Shown here: positions 26,487 to 38,978 of the stretch, in pieces | How positions within the stretch are numbered: position 1 is the first letter of the stretch | Layout: every line of letters starts with the position of its first letter | NCBI GenBank assembly: GCA_001940845.1 | Contig: MSGV01000029.1 | Location: forward strand, 1 to 64,000 | Direction of reading: 5' to 3' | Source: Christensenellaceae bacterium Phil7 | GTDB lineage: Bacteria > Bacillota > Clostridia > Christensenellales > CAG-138 | DNA: 64,000 bases | Program-made: the position numbers and the translations under genes | The notes under the pieces: model-generated | What the model saw: the letters and a program-made list of their open reading frames with translations, nothing else | What the model was told of the DNA's origin: nothing | The model's database searches: none

Positions 26487-26957
26487 ATGAAAAAGCTTGA
26501 CAGAACCGTGGTTCGTGAGGGCATCTTCATCGCCTGCGGAGTGTTCATTTTGAGCATCATAATGCAGCTTGTATTCGTACTGTTAAAGAAATGGGATTAT
26601 ACCGTATTGTTTGGAAATCTTTTGAGTGGTTTAGTTGCGGTATTGAATTTCTTATTGCTTGGAATAACTGTGCAGAATGCAGTAGGCAAGGAAGAAAAGC
26701 AAATCAGGGATGAAATTAGATTATCGCATCTGCTGCGCATGTTTTTAATTGCGGCTGGGCTCATCGTTGGAATCGTTCTGCCTTGTTTCAATCTGATCGC
26801 TGCCATACTGCCATATGCATTTCCCAGAATTGCAATTGCGTTCCGTCCTCTTTTTACAAAAATTTTGGATAAGGACAATGACTGCATGGCTTCAGCTGAT
26901 TATTCCGAGACCTCCGTTCAGTCACCTGGCACATCTGAAATTTCGGTAAAGGATTAG
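26487..26957 (+). CDS. AtpI-like small membrane protein
   Basis: The first gene of the ATP synthase operon encodes a 156-residue protein with four hydrophobic segments (about 12-33, 43-62, 82-102, 105-125), the layout of AtpI/ATP synthase subunit I proteins. AtpI is thought to help c-ring assembly or Mg2+ uptake. Its acidic, Ser-rich tail is variable. Start at 26487 follows AGAAGGAGGAAAG; the longer ORF in the track would begin on the promoter. Sequence similarity to model AtpI is weak, so the call rests on topology and place. Confidence 0.75.
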   Translation: MKKLDRTVVREGIFIACGVFILSIIMQLVFVLLKKWDYTVLFGNLLSGLVAVLNFLLLGITVQNAVGKEEKQIRDEIRLSHLLRMFLIAAGLIVGIVLPCFNLIAAILPYAFPRIAIAFRPLFTKILDKDNDCMASADYSETSVQSPGTSEISVKD

Positions 26958-26971
26958 TATTTTCTATTAAG

Positions 26972-27898
26972 ATGAAAAGAGAAAAAGATTTCAAATTCAT
27001 TCTTGTTGATATCCTATTGATCATCGGCATTATTCTGCCAATAGTTTGCGGAATGGTGCTTGATGTGCTGACTTCGCCGGCAGTCGATGGAGTCAATATC
27101 ACAGGTGCGCGAATTTACTTTACAATAAATATGCCTATTCAGGATTTTCCGATTACAGAAGCACAGATAAACTCAGCCATTGTCGTTATATCGTTATTAT
27201 TTCTTTGCCTATTCCTGACCCATGGTATAAAGGAAAAGCCGGATAGCATCCGTCAGCATATAGCAGAATACATCGTTGAAAAAACGGATTCGCTCGTTCA
27301 TGATAACATGGGCAGATATTTTATGAGCTTTGCTCCATTTATTGCGGCTATCATGGGCATTTCGCTCCTTTCCAGCCTGCTTTCGCTCGTTGGGCTGTTC
27401 CCCCCAACCTCCGATATCAATATCATTGCCGGCTGGTCCATATTGGTTTTCTTCATCATTACTCATTATAAGATGAAATGTGGTCCTCTCTACTACCTGA
27501 AAGGATTGACAGAACCTATAGTGCTGCTGACCCCACTTAACATCTTAGGCGAAGTATCAACACCGATCTCTATGGCTTTTCGTCACTATGGCAATGTGCT
27601 TTCAGGCTCGGTTATCTCCGTGCTCATCACCGCAGCGTTACAGGGATTATCTCAGAAACTTCTCGGTTGGATTCCCGGAACATTAGGGCAATTTCCATTG
27701 CTGCAAATTGGTCTCCCGGCTGTGTTGAGCATTTATTTTGATGTATTCAGCAGCTGCTTGCAGGCATTCATATTTGCAATGCTTACCATGCTGAATATTT
27801 CTACCGCTTTCCCTCAAGAGGATTATCTGGCGAGGCAGCGCCGTAAAGCTGAAAAGCGCCGAATAAGGAATGCAGGGAAAATGATTTCTACGAACTAA
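26972..27898 (+). CDS. atpB: F0F1 ATP synthase subunit a
   Basis: Subunit a forms the stator half-channels for H+ or Na+ next to the c-ring. The hydrophobic protein of 308 residues carries the essential Arg in SMAFRHYGNVLSGSVI and the C-terminal LQAFIFAMLTMLNIS helix. A loop of about 25 residues after the first helix and a basic tail (RQRRKAEKRRIR) make it longer than the usual 230-270. The ribosome site is weak (no clear AGGA before the ATG), so coupling from the upstream gene 15 bases away may be needed. Confidence 0.93.
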   Translation: MKREKDFKFILVDILLIIGIILPIVCGMVLDVLTSPAVDGVNITGARIYFTINMPIQDFPITEAQINSAIVVISLLFLCLFLTHGIKEKPDSIRQHIAEYIVEKTDSLVHDNMGRYFMSFAPFIAAIMGISLLSSLLSLVGLFPPTSDINIIAGWSILVFFIITHYKMKCGPLYYLKGLTEPIVLLTPLNILGEVSTPISMAFRHYGNVLSGSVISVLITAALQGLSQKLLGWIPGTLGQFPLLQIGLPAVLSIYFDVFSSCLQAFIFAMLTMLNISTAFPQEDYLARQRRKAEKRRIRNAGKMISTN

Positions 27899-27950
27899 CG
27901 GAAAATTTTTCCGATTAGATTTAAAAAAATTTTCTTATAGAATAAATTAA

Positions 27951-28250
<300 letters not shown>

Positions 28251-28270
28251 GAAAACAAGGTGTGAACCAT

Positions 28271-28805
28271 ATGTTAGTACCTGAGGTACAAAATCTGGAC
28301 ATAATTTCGGTCAATATTTGGCAGATGTTGGTTTCTATGATCAATCTTCTGCTTCTATTGCTGATAATCAAAAAATTTCTTTATAAACCTGTTAGGGAAG
28401 CCCTTTCGAAGCGTAAAGAAACCATTGATGGGCAGTACTCTGATGCGGCAAGGGCCAAGCAGAATGCTGTTTCTGCTCAAAGAGCTTGGGAAGATAAGCT
28501 CTCCGAAGCTCAAAGCGATGCCGATGCGATAATAGATGAAGCTCGCATTGCAGCAAAGCGAAAATCCGATGATATTATTTCTGCGGCCGATGCGAAGGCC
28601 AAGGTAATAGTCCACCGCGCTCAGGTCGATGCGGAGCTTGAAAAGAAGAAGGCTCAAGCATCAATAAGGGGCGAAATTGTCGATGTCTCCATGCTTCTCA
28701 CTGAGAAGATGATTGGAAGAGAAATCAATGAGACGGATCATCGTAAGCTTATCGACTCCTTCATAAATGGGATTGACAGTGCCGATGGCATAGGAGATGA
28801 TGACA

Positions 28806-28822
<17 letters not shown>
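28271..28822 (+). CDS. atpF: F0F1 ATP synthase subunit b
   Basis: Subunit b is the peripheral stalk linking F0 to F1. One N-terminal membrane helix (IWQMLVSMINLLLLLLIIKKFLYKPV) is followed by a long charged helix rich in Ala, Lys and Glu, as expected. The track begins at a GTG at 28262, but the ATG at 28271 is 10 bases after AAGG and gives 183 residues, a typical length. Its end overlaps atpH. Confidence 0.94.
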
Positions 28823-30820
<1,998 letters not shown>

Positions 30821-30840
30821 TTTGGAAAGGCGTATAACCC

Positions 30841-33086
<2,246 letters not shown>

Positions 33087-33092
33087 TTTGTT

Positions 33093-33359
33093 ATGAATGA
33101 ATTTAACCTTAAAATTTCAACTCCGGAAGGCGATGCATATAATGGCAAAGCAATTTTCCTGAGCCTTAGAGGTACGGAAGGTGATTTAGCCATCATGGCC
33201 GGTCATGTTCCGTTCATTACGACGGTTAAAGCCGGCAATTGCAAAGTTGAAACTGAAAATGAATCTGAAAGCTTTTTCGGGACGATTTCTGGAGGCCTTC
33301 TTACGGTCGCAAAAGACGGAGTTACTTTAATCTGCGGCAGTTTTAATAGGGATAACTAA
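33093..33359 (+). CDS. atpC: F0F1 ATP synthase subunit epsilon, lacking the C-terminal domain
   Basis: Epsilon joins gamma to the c-ring; its N-terminal beta sandwich does the joining and its C-terminal two-helix domain usually inhibits ATP hydrolysis. Here only the sandwich is present: FNLKISTPEGDAYNGKAIFLSLRGTEGDLAIMAGHVPF through SGGLLTVAKDGVTLICGSF, 88 residues against the usual 130-140. No continuation is seen in other frames after the stop, so this looks like natural loss, not a frameshift. Confidence 0.93.
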   Translation: MNEFNLKISTPEGDAYNGKAIFLSLRGTEGDLAIMAGHVPFITTVKAGNCKVETENESESFFGTISGGLLTVAKDGVTLICGSFNRDN

Positions 33360-33430
33360 AAGATGATGACTTCCGATCAGGTTCAATAAAAATATCGATG
33401 TCCTTTCATCATGCATAATGCCAAACACAG

Positions 33431-33456
33431 CAAAGGGAATCTGTGGGTTCCCTTTG
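33431..33456 (+). terminator. Terminator of the ATP synthase operon
   Basis: CAAAGGGAA and TTCCCTTTG form a perfect 9-pair stem around an 8-base loop, 72 bases after atpC. The T tract after it is weak on both strands. It lies between two convergent genes and may serve both. Confidence 0.65.
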
Positions 33457-33470
33457 TTGCTTATCGCCTT

Positions 33471-34370
33471 TCATCGTCCATAAAGTTCCTTCACATACCT
33501 CAGTGCATCCTGAACAGCATGAAATTCGGAATTTTCTGCTTTCAAAAGTTCATTTGAATATTTACTAAAGAAATCAGGTTCATCCCTTACGGCCATTGCA
33601 ATAGCTTCAGCTGTAAGTCTGCCTTGGCTCGTCATGTTTCTTCCAATCAGTTTTCTGGCATCCGATGTATCGCCTGCTATCAGTCTTGCGGTGTCAAACG
33701 CATTGAGTAAGCTACAATTCGGCTTGATTGAATCGGTTTTATGATTTCTTGGACAAGCATACTGACAGATCTCGCAGCCTATGTATGTCATCTGCTGTGC
33801 CTTTACCCAGTCAGGATGTTCTGCTGATTCCATAGCAAAGCGCATACATCGATCTGAGCTCAATCCATTCTCACCTATAGCAGTTACAGGACATGCACTT
33901 ATGCATTCGGTGCAAAATCCACATTCATAATCCTTCTCATCGTAGCTGATAGGTTCAAGCATATCTATTGCAACTGCATGCAGCACCACACGTGTACCCA
34001 AGCCCGGAATTGATACAAGTGAACTACGGCATTGTGTACCAACTCCTGAACGAAGGAGCTGCGGCTTGATTGGAATTTCAACCTTTTCCGCACGAATTCC
34101 CTCTCTAACCAACTCTGATATTAAGCGCTTGCAGGAATGATATGATGCATTAGACGCAATATAATACGCAGGTATATGCTCCAACAAATCAAACTGAGCA
34201 TATGGATACACCAATATCGCAATACAGGATGCGAATGAAAGTTCTTTTTTTGCATCCATTATCAAATTATATTTATTTTCGGGCATGAAATCAAAGCTCA
34301 TTGGAGCTGTAAAATAGACGCGCGCAAAGCCGTATGTGTTAGCAAGCTTTTCAAAGCATGAATAATCCAT
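33471..34370 (-). CDS. QueG-like double [4Fe-4S] protein
   Basis: Two ferredoxin-like clusters are visible: CGFCTECISACPVTAI (about residues 149-164) and CEICQYACPRN (about 206-216), with a conserved SSDRCMRFAMES segment between. This layout resembles epoxyqueuosine reductase QueG, which reduces the last tRNA queuosine precursor with cobalamin. The N-terminal part (IAILVYPYAQFD) is also similar in plan, but the family is broad and shorter paralogs have no known role; 299 residues is shorter than typical QueG. It is a single gene convergent with the atp operon. Confidence 0.7.
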   Translation of the reverse strand: MDYSCFEKLANTYGFARVYFTAPMSFDFMPENKYNLIMDAKKELSFASCIAILVYPYAQFDLLEHIPAYYIASNASYHSCKRLISELVREGIRAEKVEIPIKPQLLRSGVGTQCRSSLVSIPGLGTRVVLHAVAIDMLEPISYDEKDYECGFCTECISACPVTAIGENGLSSDRCMRFAMESAEHPDWVKAQQMTYIGCEICQYACPRNHKTDSIKPNCSLLNAFDTARLIAGDTSDARKLIGRNMTSQGRLTAEAIAMAVRDEPDFFSKYSNELLKAENSEFHAVQDALRYVKELYGR

Positions 34371-34411
34371 ACTTAAATTCTATCATACCAAATCGTTTCT
34401 TTCAAGTCTGC

Positions 34412-34439
34412 ATATTTCCGCCAGCGGAGCATATACCTT
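34412..34439 (+). promoter_or_regulatory. Sigma-E-like sporulation promoter of yabP-yabQ
   Basis: GCATATT at 34412-34418 matches the sigma-E -35 consensus (KMATATT) exactly, and CATATACC at 34432-34439 resembles the CATACAMT -10 box after a 13-base spacer. No sigma-A promoter is apparent here. The yabP start is 29 bases beyond. Confidence 0.55.
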
Positions 34440-34468
34440 AATAAGATTCTACCAAGGAGGTCCGATCA

Positions 34469-34771
34469 ATGATCGACAACAAACCAAGCATCGAAAGCAC
34501 TGGCCCTATGAGGCTAAGAAGCCATTCCATACATATTGAAAACCGTGAATATGCAAGCATTACAGGGGTTAAGGATGTACTGAGTTTTAACGAGAACGAA
34601 ATCGTGCTACTATCAGATGGGGGAGGTATGACGATCGAAGGAAATGACCTGCATATAACCAAGCTGAATTTAGATGAAGGACAGATCATAATCGAAGGAC
34701 AGGTTACTGCGCTTGATTATGATGATATCCAAGCTCCGAGAGGCTCTATCTTCTCTCGTATGTTTCACTGA
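34469..34771 (+). CDS. yabP: Sporulation protein YabP
   Basis: The 100-residue protein has the YabP plan: HSIHIENREYASITGVKDVLSFNENEIVLLSDGGGMTIEGNDLHI and LNLDEGQIIIEGQV, then a short tail SIFSRMFH. YabP is a conserved protein of the mother cell needed for spore cortex formation together with YabQ, working at the forespore membrane. It starts at 34469 behind AAGGAGG and overlaps yabQ by 1 base. In many Clostridia this pair sits beside mazG and hup; here it is 9 kb away. Confidence 0.92.
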   Translation: MIDNKPSIESTGPMRLRSHSIHIENREYASITGVKDVLSFNENEIVLLSDGGGMTIEGNDLHITKLNLDEGQIIIEGQVTALDYDDIQAPRGSIFSRMFH

Positions 34772-35118
34772 TGTATAATTCTTTAAACGAAATCCCAATT
34801 TTCTTGTACTGTCTGCGTACCGGCCTTCTAATTGGCATATGCTATGAGATGTTTCGATTATTTCGGTTAAGCGGAAACCGTATTGTTAATGGTATAATTG
34901 ATGCTGCATTCGGAATAATCGCAGTCTCAGCAGCAGCATTGACGCTGCTTTACTGCAATGACGGCATCCTGCGCGCATATGAATTCGCTGGAATGTTCAT
35001 AGGAGCTTTCATCTATTATAAATATCCCGGCCGCTTAATACGCATGGCCTTTGCGGCAATTCGAGTTCGAATGGAGCAAAAACGCAGAACAAAACATGGC
35101 GGACACAGCAAAGCGTAA
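34771..35118 (+). CDS. yabQ: Spore cortex biosynthesis protein YabQ
   Basis: Three to four hydrophobic segments in 115 residues begin with IPIFLYCLRTGLLIGICYEMFRLFR, the YabQ signature region. It ends with a basic tail. YabQ is a membrane protein of the sporulating mother cell required for cortex synthesis. The TGATG overlap with yabP indicates coupling. The pair is good evidence that the organism, or a recent ancestor, forms endospores. Confidence 0.88.
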   Translation: MYNSLNEIPIFLYCLRTGLLIGICYEMFRLFRLSGNRIVNGIIDAAFGIIAVSAAALTLLYCNDGILRAYEFAGMFIGAFIYYKYPGRLIRMAFAAIRVRMEQKRRTKHGGHSKA

Positions 35119-35147
35119 TTGCAGCTGTGTCCGTAAAAGCGAGAAAA

Positions 35148-35747
35148 CTATTTCACAGGTTCTGTCTTTTCCGTCGTACCCGGCTCTTGGGTCTTCATGT
35201 ACGCAACACCCCATGTATTTGCATAGCTTTCGACGACCCATTTCCCATCTTTCCAAACAAGATTTATGTCATAACCGGATGTATCATTATCTGAAATAAA
35301 AGCTGAAAGCTTTACAATCACCGAATCGGTATCGGTATCACCAACTTTTGTGAAGGTAAATATCTTACCCTTCCCCATCTTGTATGTATTTTCGTCTTTG
35401 CCGTAAAAATCGCCGTCCCCCTTTTCTATATAGCCTTTTTCTATAAGCTCATCAAAGCTGTACGGCATTACCGCAGCATTTCCATCTGAAGCATATTCTG
35501 CAATATAGCTTTCAATGGCATCCGGAATCTCATCAAAACTCCAGCATTCTATATGAAAGGTTAGATACTCAACTTTGGAATGGTTGTCATCCTTGGGACA
35601 GACGGCTGCAATAGCCGTAAATAAAGCTGCTTCCTCTCGTGTCAATCCCTCTGGAATCTCGTATCCCGTATTCTTTTTGCATGCTAGAGCCGATATAAGC
35701 ATCAATACTGAAAGCATGACGGCAACAAACCTTGTTATTCTCTTCAT
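35148..35747 (-). CDS. Putative lipoprotein
   Basis: A signal sequence of about 22 residues ends in SALAC-KK, a possible lipoprotein cleavage site with Cys23, though the -3 position is Ala instead of the usual Leu. The rest (about 175 residues) is acidic and soluble, with a C-terminal KDGKWVVESYANTWG motif like that of DUF4878-type or NTF2-like secreted domains. I do not recognise the function. AGGAGGAAAT precedes the start and a clear promoter lies upstream. It is encoded opposite to its neighbours. Confidence 0.7.
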   Translation of the reverse strand: MKRITRFVAVMLSVLMLISALACKKNTGYEIPEGLTREEAALFTAIAAVCPKDDNHSKVEYLTFHIECWSFDEIPDAIESYIAEYASDGNAAVMPYSFDELIEKGYIEKGDGDFYGKDENTYKMGKGKIFTFTKVGDTDTDSVIVKLSAFISDNDTSGYDINLVWKDGKWVVESYANTWGVAYMKTQEPGTTEKTEPVK

Positions 35748-35826
35748 ATTTCCTCCTGAATTGGCTCATACTGTTTTTGTGGATGAGCCCTGAAAAGCTG
35801 CCGTAATTTATAAGCGGCTCCGTAAT

Positions 35827-35855
35827 ATTATAACACTGAATAAGGATTTTTGCAA
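35827..35855 (-). promoter_or_regulatory. Promoter of the lipoprotein gene
   Basis: On the minus strand TTGCAA and TATAAT lie 17 bases apart with TGT before the -10 box. It is about 80 bases upstream of the start codon. The gene-free stretch 35748-36077 holds this promoter and that of the L,D-transpeptidase. Confidence 0.75.
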
Positions 35856-35986
35856 ATGTTTTTTTATATTTATAATGAAGCGGCTTTAATTATGTGCATT
35901 TTTATATTATCTTTTTGGTGCTACTCGGATAAATGTGGACTAAATGTTAATTTTTACTTATGTCACAGAAAGTTCACATTTTTCTA

Positions 35987-36015
35987 TTGCAATTTCCTTC
36001 CGATTTGAGTAAAAT
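35987..36015 (+). promoter_or_regulatory. Promoter of the L,D-transpeptidase gene
   Basis: TTGCAA at 35987-35992 and TAAAAT at 36010-36015 are 17 bases apart, about 60 bases before the start codon. Confidence 0.7.
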
Positions 36016-36077
36016 ACATTCGCCAAGGAAATTTCTTGGAAAGCTAAGCCAATCGCAAATCTATGGAGGTCATAGTC

Positions 36078-37283
36078 ATGCGCAAAACATTTTGTATTCT
36101 TCTATGTGTCGCTATGCTGATTCCGGCCTGGGCCTGTATCAATACACAGCCCGATGAACCAACGCCGAATCCACCAGCCGATTCGCAGAGCGTATATGTA
36201 TCTTCTACTCCCTATTCCACCCCGACTCGTACGCCGGGCATTACTTTTGATACGACGATCAGCCCTGCTCCTACCGATGCAGCAACGGAGCCGTCTACTA
36301 GTGCGCCCTCGCTCACCGCTGTACCTACGCCTACCCCTCGCCCAACGCCTAAACCAACGCCATATTGCAACCCAATACCCACGAGCGAATCTGAGCTCAA
36401 GCTTGCAAATGCCGGCAAAAAGTTCATGGCAAAGCTAAAATCCAAAGAGGGCTATGAGAAGCTGGATCTAAAGGCAAAATATGGCTACCCTTACCTCATA
36501 TGTATCAATAATATCAATAGCTGCGTCACCGTTTTCTGCGTTGACGAAAACGGTGAGTATACTCGTCCTTATTCATCTATGATCTGCACTGGCGGAGCGG
36601 ATACTCCGGAAGGGATATTTAAAACACCGGCTAAATATAGTTGGCACGTCCTAATGGGGCCATGCTACGGCCAGTACTGCACACGTATTGTTGGCGGCAT
36701 ATTATTCCATTCAGTGCCTTATAACACTATGCATAAGTATGATCTTATGTATAAGTCTTATAATCGCCTTGGTTGGATTATATCCCATGGCTGCGTCAGG
36801 CTTGCCGTTAATGATGCTAAATGGATCTTTGATAATTGCCCTCTCGGAACAACTGTGGTCATATATAATGATAAATCAAGCGTTGGTCCCATGGGAAGAC
36901 CTCAGCCGATACGCATCGATGCATCTAACCTATTTCTGCGTGGTTGGGATCCCACCGACCCCGATAAAGCCAACCCTTATGGCGATGAATTCAAAGCCGG
37001 GTCTACGCTGCGCTCAGAGCTTGCTCGGGCAGATTATGAATACGCTATGAAGCATCATCTTTGGGATAGCAGTATAAATCCTGCTGAACGCCCGACCCCC
37101 ACGCCGAACTTTACTCCCACTCCTGCGCCGACTCAGGTTCCAGCCACTACGAATACACCGATACCTTCAAGTACGCCTGAATCGACGTACACTTCTGAGC
37201 CCACCTTTACTCCGGATATTCCGGTCACAAACTTGCCGACGCCTACGCCGATTTATACGCCGTCTCCCTCATCCGGCAATTGA
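36078..37283 (+). CDS. Exported L,D-transpeptidase (YkuD domain) with Pro/Thr-rich stalks
   Basis: L,D-transpeptidases crosslink or anchor peptidoglycan through DAP-DAP type bonds. The catalytic domain (about 135-275) has ICTGGADTPEGIFKTP and ILFHSVPY, and the active site SHGCVRLAVNDAKW with H237 and C239. A signal sequence ends at AWAC (Cys20), perhaps a lipobox. The domain is flanked by Thr/Pro-rich segments (about 25-100 and 345-401), as in wall-spanning proteins. Start at 36078 follows GGAGG, so the track start at 36063, which includes that site, is rejected. It has its own promoter and terminator. Confidence 0.92.
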   Translation: MRKTFCILLCVAMLIPAWACINTQPDEPTPNPPADSQSVYVSSTPYSTPTRTPGITFDTTISPAPTDAATEPSTSAPSLTAVPTPTPRPTPKPTPYCNPIPTSESELKLANAGKKFMAKLKSKEGYEKLDLKAKYGYPYLICINNINSCVTVFCVDENGEYTRPYSSMICTGGADTPEGIFKTPAKYSWHVLMGPCYGQYCTRIVGGILFHSVPYNTMHKYDLMYKSYNRLGWIISHGCVRLAVNDAKWIFDNCPLGTTVVIYNDKSSVGPMGRPQPIRIDASNLFLRGWDPTDPDKANPYGDEFKAGSTLRSELARADYEYAMKHHLWDSSINPAERPTPTPNFTPTPAPTQVPATTNTPIPSSTPESTYTSEPTFTPDIPVTNLPTPTPIYTPSPSSGN

Positions 37284-37293
37284 ACAGATAGTG

Positions 37294-37319
37294 AGCCCAA
37301 CTCCAATTGAAGTTGGGCT
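37294..37319 (+). terminator. Terminator after the L,D-transpeptidase gene
   Basis: AGCCCAACT and AGTTGGGCT form a perfect 9-pair stem around an 8-base loop, 10 bases after the stop codon. The T tract is weak. Confidence 0.65.
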
Positions 37320-37423
37320 TCAACGTATTTATGGAGCAAATGAGTTCTCATGTATTTATATGTACTAACGCAAAGTTTTCATCAAGCTTGTGATAATTTA
37401 ATAATATAGAAACGGAGCAGCCC

Positions 37424-38386
37424 ATGAAGCAACCGAATAATAATTATGATGCAGCATTATTTAAATCTATACTTGGTCTTGCTAATCTTTTGACATTTGG
37501 CGATGTTGCATCATATTCTCTTCATGCCCTCAATAGCAACGAACAAGGCTTCTCAGGAGCCAAACTTTGCAGGGCATATGTTTATTTAAAAGACGGTGAA
37601 TTCAAAACCATGGTGTTGAAAAAAACGGAGCTTAAAGAGCGCATGGCTATGCATACGCTTACAGTACAGGGTCATAAGCATACTCCTGCTGCATATTCTT
37701 CGGATTTAACATCTTCCGAACCCAATTGGATAGCTATGGAAGATCTGGCAGAACAGCGTTCAAGCATTATAAACAATATAGATTGGAAGAGTTCCGTTGC
37801 ATCGGCAATTGCAGAAATTCACCTGAACAATTTAGGAAATGCTTGCATGTCTTCCTGGCTTCCTACCGCAGACAAAGTATACTGGACTAACATTGCTTCA
37901 ATTATATCGCTGGATCACTTTGAGCAGGCTGCATCCAGCAACAATGCATTTTTTAATGAATTTGGATCATACCTACCATCTCTCCGAAGGAATGCTGCTC
38001 GCTTTATTAACGATATGACTGCCTTATCTGCCGAAAAGAGCTGTTTAACCCTTACCCACGGCGATATTCAGTCGCCATCCGGAGATCATGTCTATAATTG
38101 CAGCGGTGTGCCCTATATCATTGATTTTGGATTTTGCAGCTATGCGCCATTTTACATTGATTTAGTAAGCTATTTTGATTTTGACGATATCGATATTTGC
38201 TACGCCGCTTTTAGTTCTCAAGGAGTCCACTTATCTAAAACCGATTTTGAATACGGTTTTCGTGCTGCATTTTGTTATGGAGGCTTTCTCTATTTCTATC
38301 CGGCTATCATGAATTATCTGTGTAAGCCTAATCTTGCTGCTAGAAACAGGCTGAATGAACTGATTGCCCAAGCATTACTGCGATAA
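37424..38386 (+). CDS. Aminoglycoside phosphotransferase/choline kinase-fold protein
   Basis: The C-terminal half has the APH-like kinase pattern LTLTHGDIQSPS followed by PYIIDFGFCSYAP, matching the catalytic H-G-D loop and the metal-binding I-D-F-G. The residue that is normally Asn in HxDxxxxN is Ser here, which may weaken Mg2+ binding. The N-terminal lobe has VLKKTEL, a possible ATP lysine. Its substrate is unknown; this fold also serves choline, homoserine, sugar and spore-coat kinases, so resistance should not be assumed. It is a single gene behind the transpeptidase terminator; no clear promoter was found. Confidence 0.75.
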   Translation: MKQPNNNYDAALFKSILGLANLLTFGDVASYSLHALNSNEQGFSGAKLCRAYVYLKDGEFKTMVLKKTELKERMAMHTLTVQGHKHTPAAYSSDLTSSEPNWIAMEDLAEQRSSIINNIDWKSSVASAIAEIHLNNLGNACMSSWLPTADKVYWTNIASIISLDHFEQAASSNNAFFNEFGSYLPSLRRNAARFINDMTALSAEKSCLTLTHGDIQSPSGDHVYNCSGVPYIIDFGFCSYAPFYIDLVSYFDFDDIDICYAAFSSQGVHLSKTDFEYGFRAAFCYGGFLYFYPAIMNYLCKPNLAARNRLNELIAQALLR

Positions 38387-38475
38387 ACTTTATCCTTGTT
38401 TAACATCTGAATTGGACACTAACCCACCATATGCAAGGATTCGATCATAACCAGGTCGAGCAACCGACAAAACAA

Positions 38476-38727
38476 TCAGTCTAAATACTCCCCGCAATGT
38501 GGACAGTAGGATGTCCAAAATCCCTTGAGCGGAAGTATATGCCCACATGCAGGACAACGAACAGTAATAAGCCCATACACAAGTCCTCCTAACACGATCA
38601 TACCGCAGCCTATCGTAAGCGGATGTATGGGATCAACCCCAAAAACCCAAGCAGAACCGGCAAAAGCGATCATGCCAATTATAATTATGCCATTCATAAT
38701 AAGCCTACAAATATTTGGATTGCGCAT
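38476..38727 (-). CDS. Small membrane protein with C-terminal zinc ribbon
   Basis: The 83-residue protein has two hydrophobic helices (about 12-31 and 36-55) and a C-terminal zinc ribbon with CPACGH and CPHCGE spaced by 16 residues. It could act as a membrane-bound metal or regulatory module; no function is known. The start follows AAGGAG. The flanks 38387-38475 and 38728-38978 contain nothing I can identify. Confidence 0.7.
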   Translation of the reverse strand: MRNPNICRLIMNGIIIIGMIAFAGSAWVFGVDPIHPLTIGCGMIVLGGLVYGLITVRCPACGHILPLKGFWTSYCPHCGEYLD

Positions 38728-38978
38728 GCTCTATTGCTCCTTCATTATATAAGCCAATTATATCACCAGCATTACTATGCATTCAATCTGATTTCTGTAA
38801 TATCATTGTAAATTCATCATGATCATGTTTTTAACTATGAATTTTCGAGCACGGCATGATTATGACCATGCCGTGCCCATATAGCTAATTCATATTGCAT
38901 TTACATTCGGCTTCCTTCTGTATAACAGAAATTGTGCAAGTCTCAAAAAGTTTAACGCTAATTGAAAATATTACACTA

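Noticed and set aside
27899-27914. Small CGGAAA/TTTCCG hairpin between atpB and atpE as a terminator
   Set aside because: The stem is only six pairs with a 3-base loop and lies inside an operon; at most an mRNA-stability element.
36154-36438. Overlapping Arg/Leu-rich ORF within the L,D-transpeptidase stalk
   Set aside because: Produced by the repetitive Thr/Pro codons in another frame.
36212-36445. Gly/Val-rich minus-strand ORF resembling a repeat protein
   Set aside because: Antisense of the Thr/Pro-rich stalk of the L,D-transpeptidase.
37424-38386. Antibiotic resistance (aminoglycoside phosphotransferase) call
   Set aside because: Only the fold is supported; the catalytic loop is atypical and the fold has many unrelated substrates.
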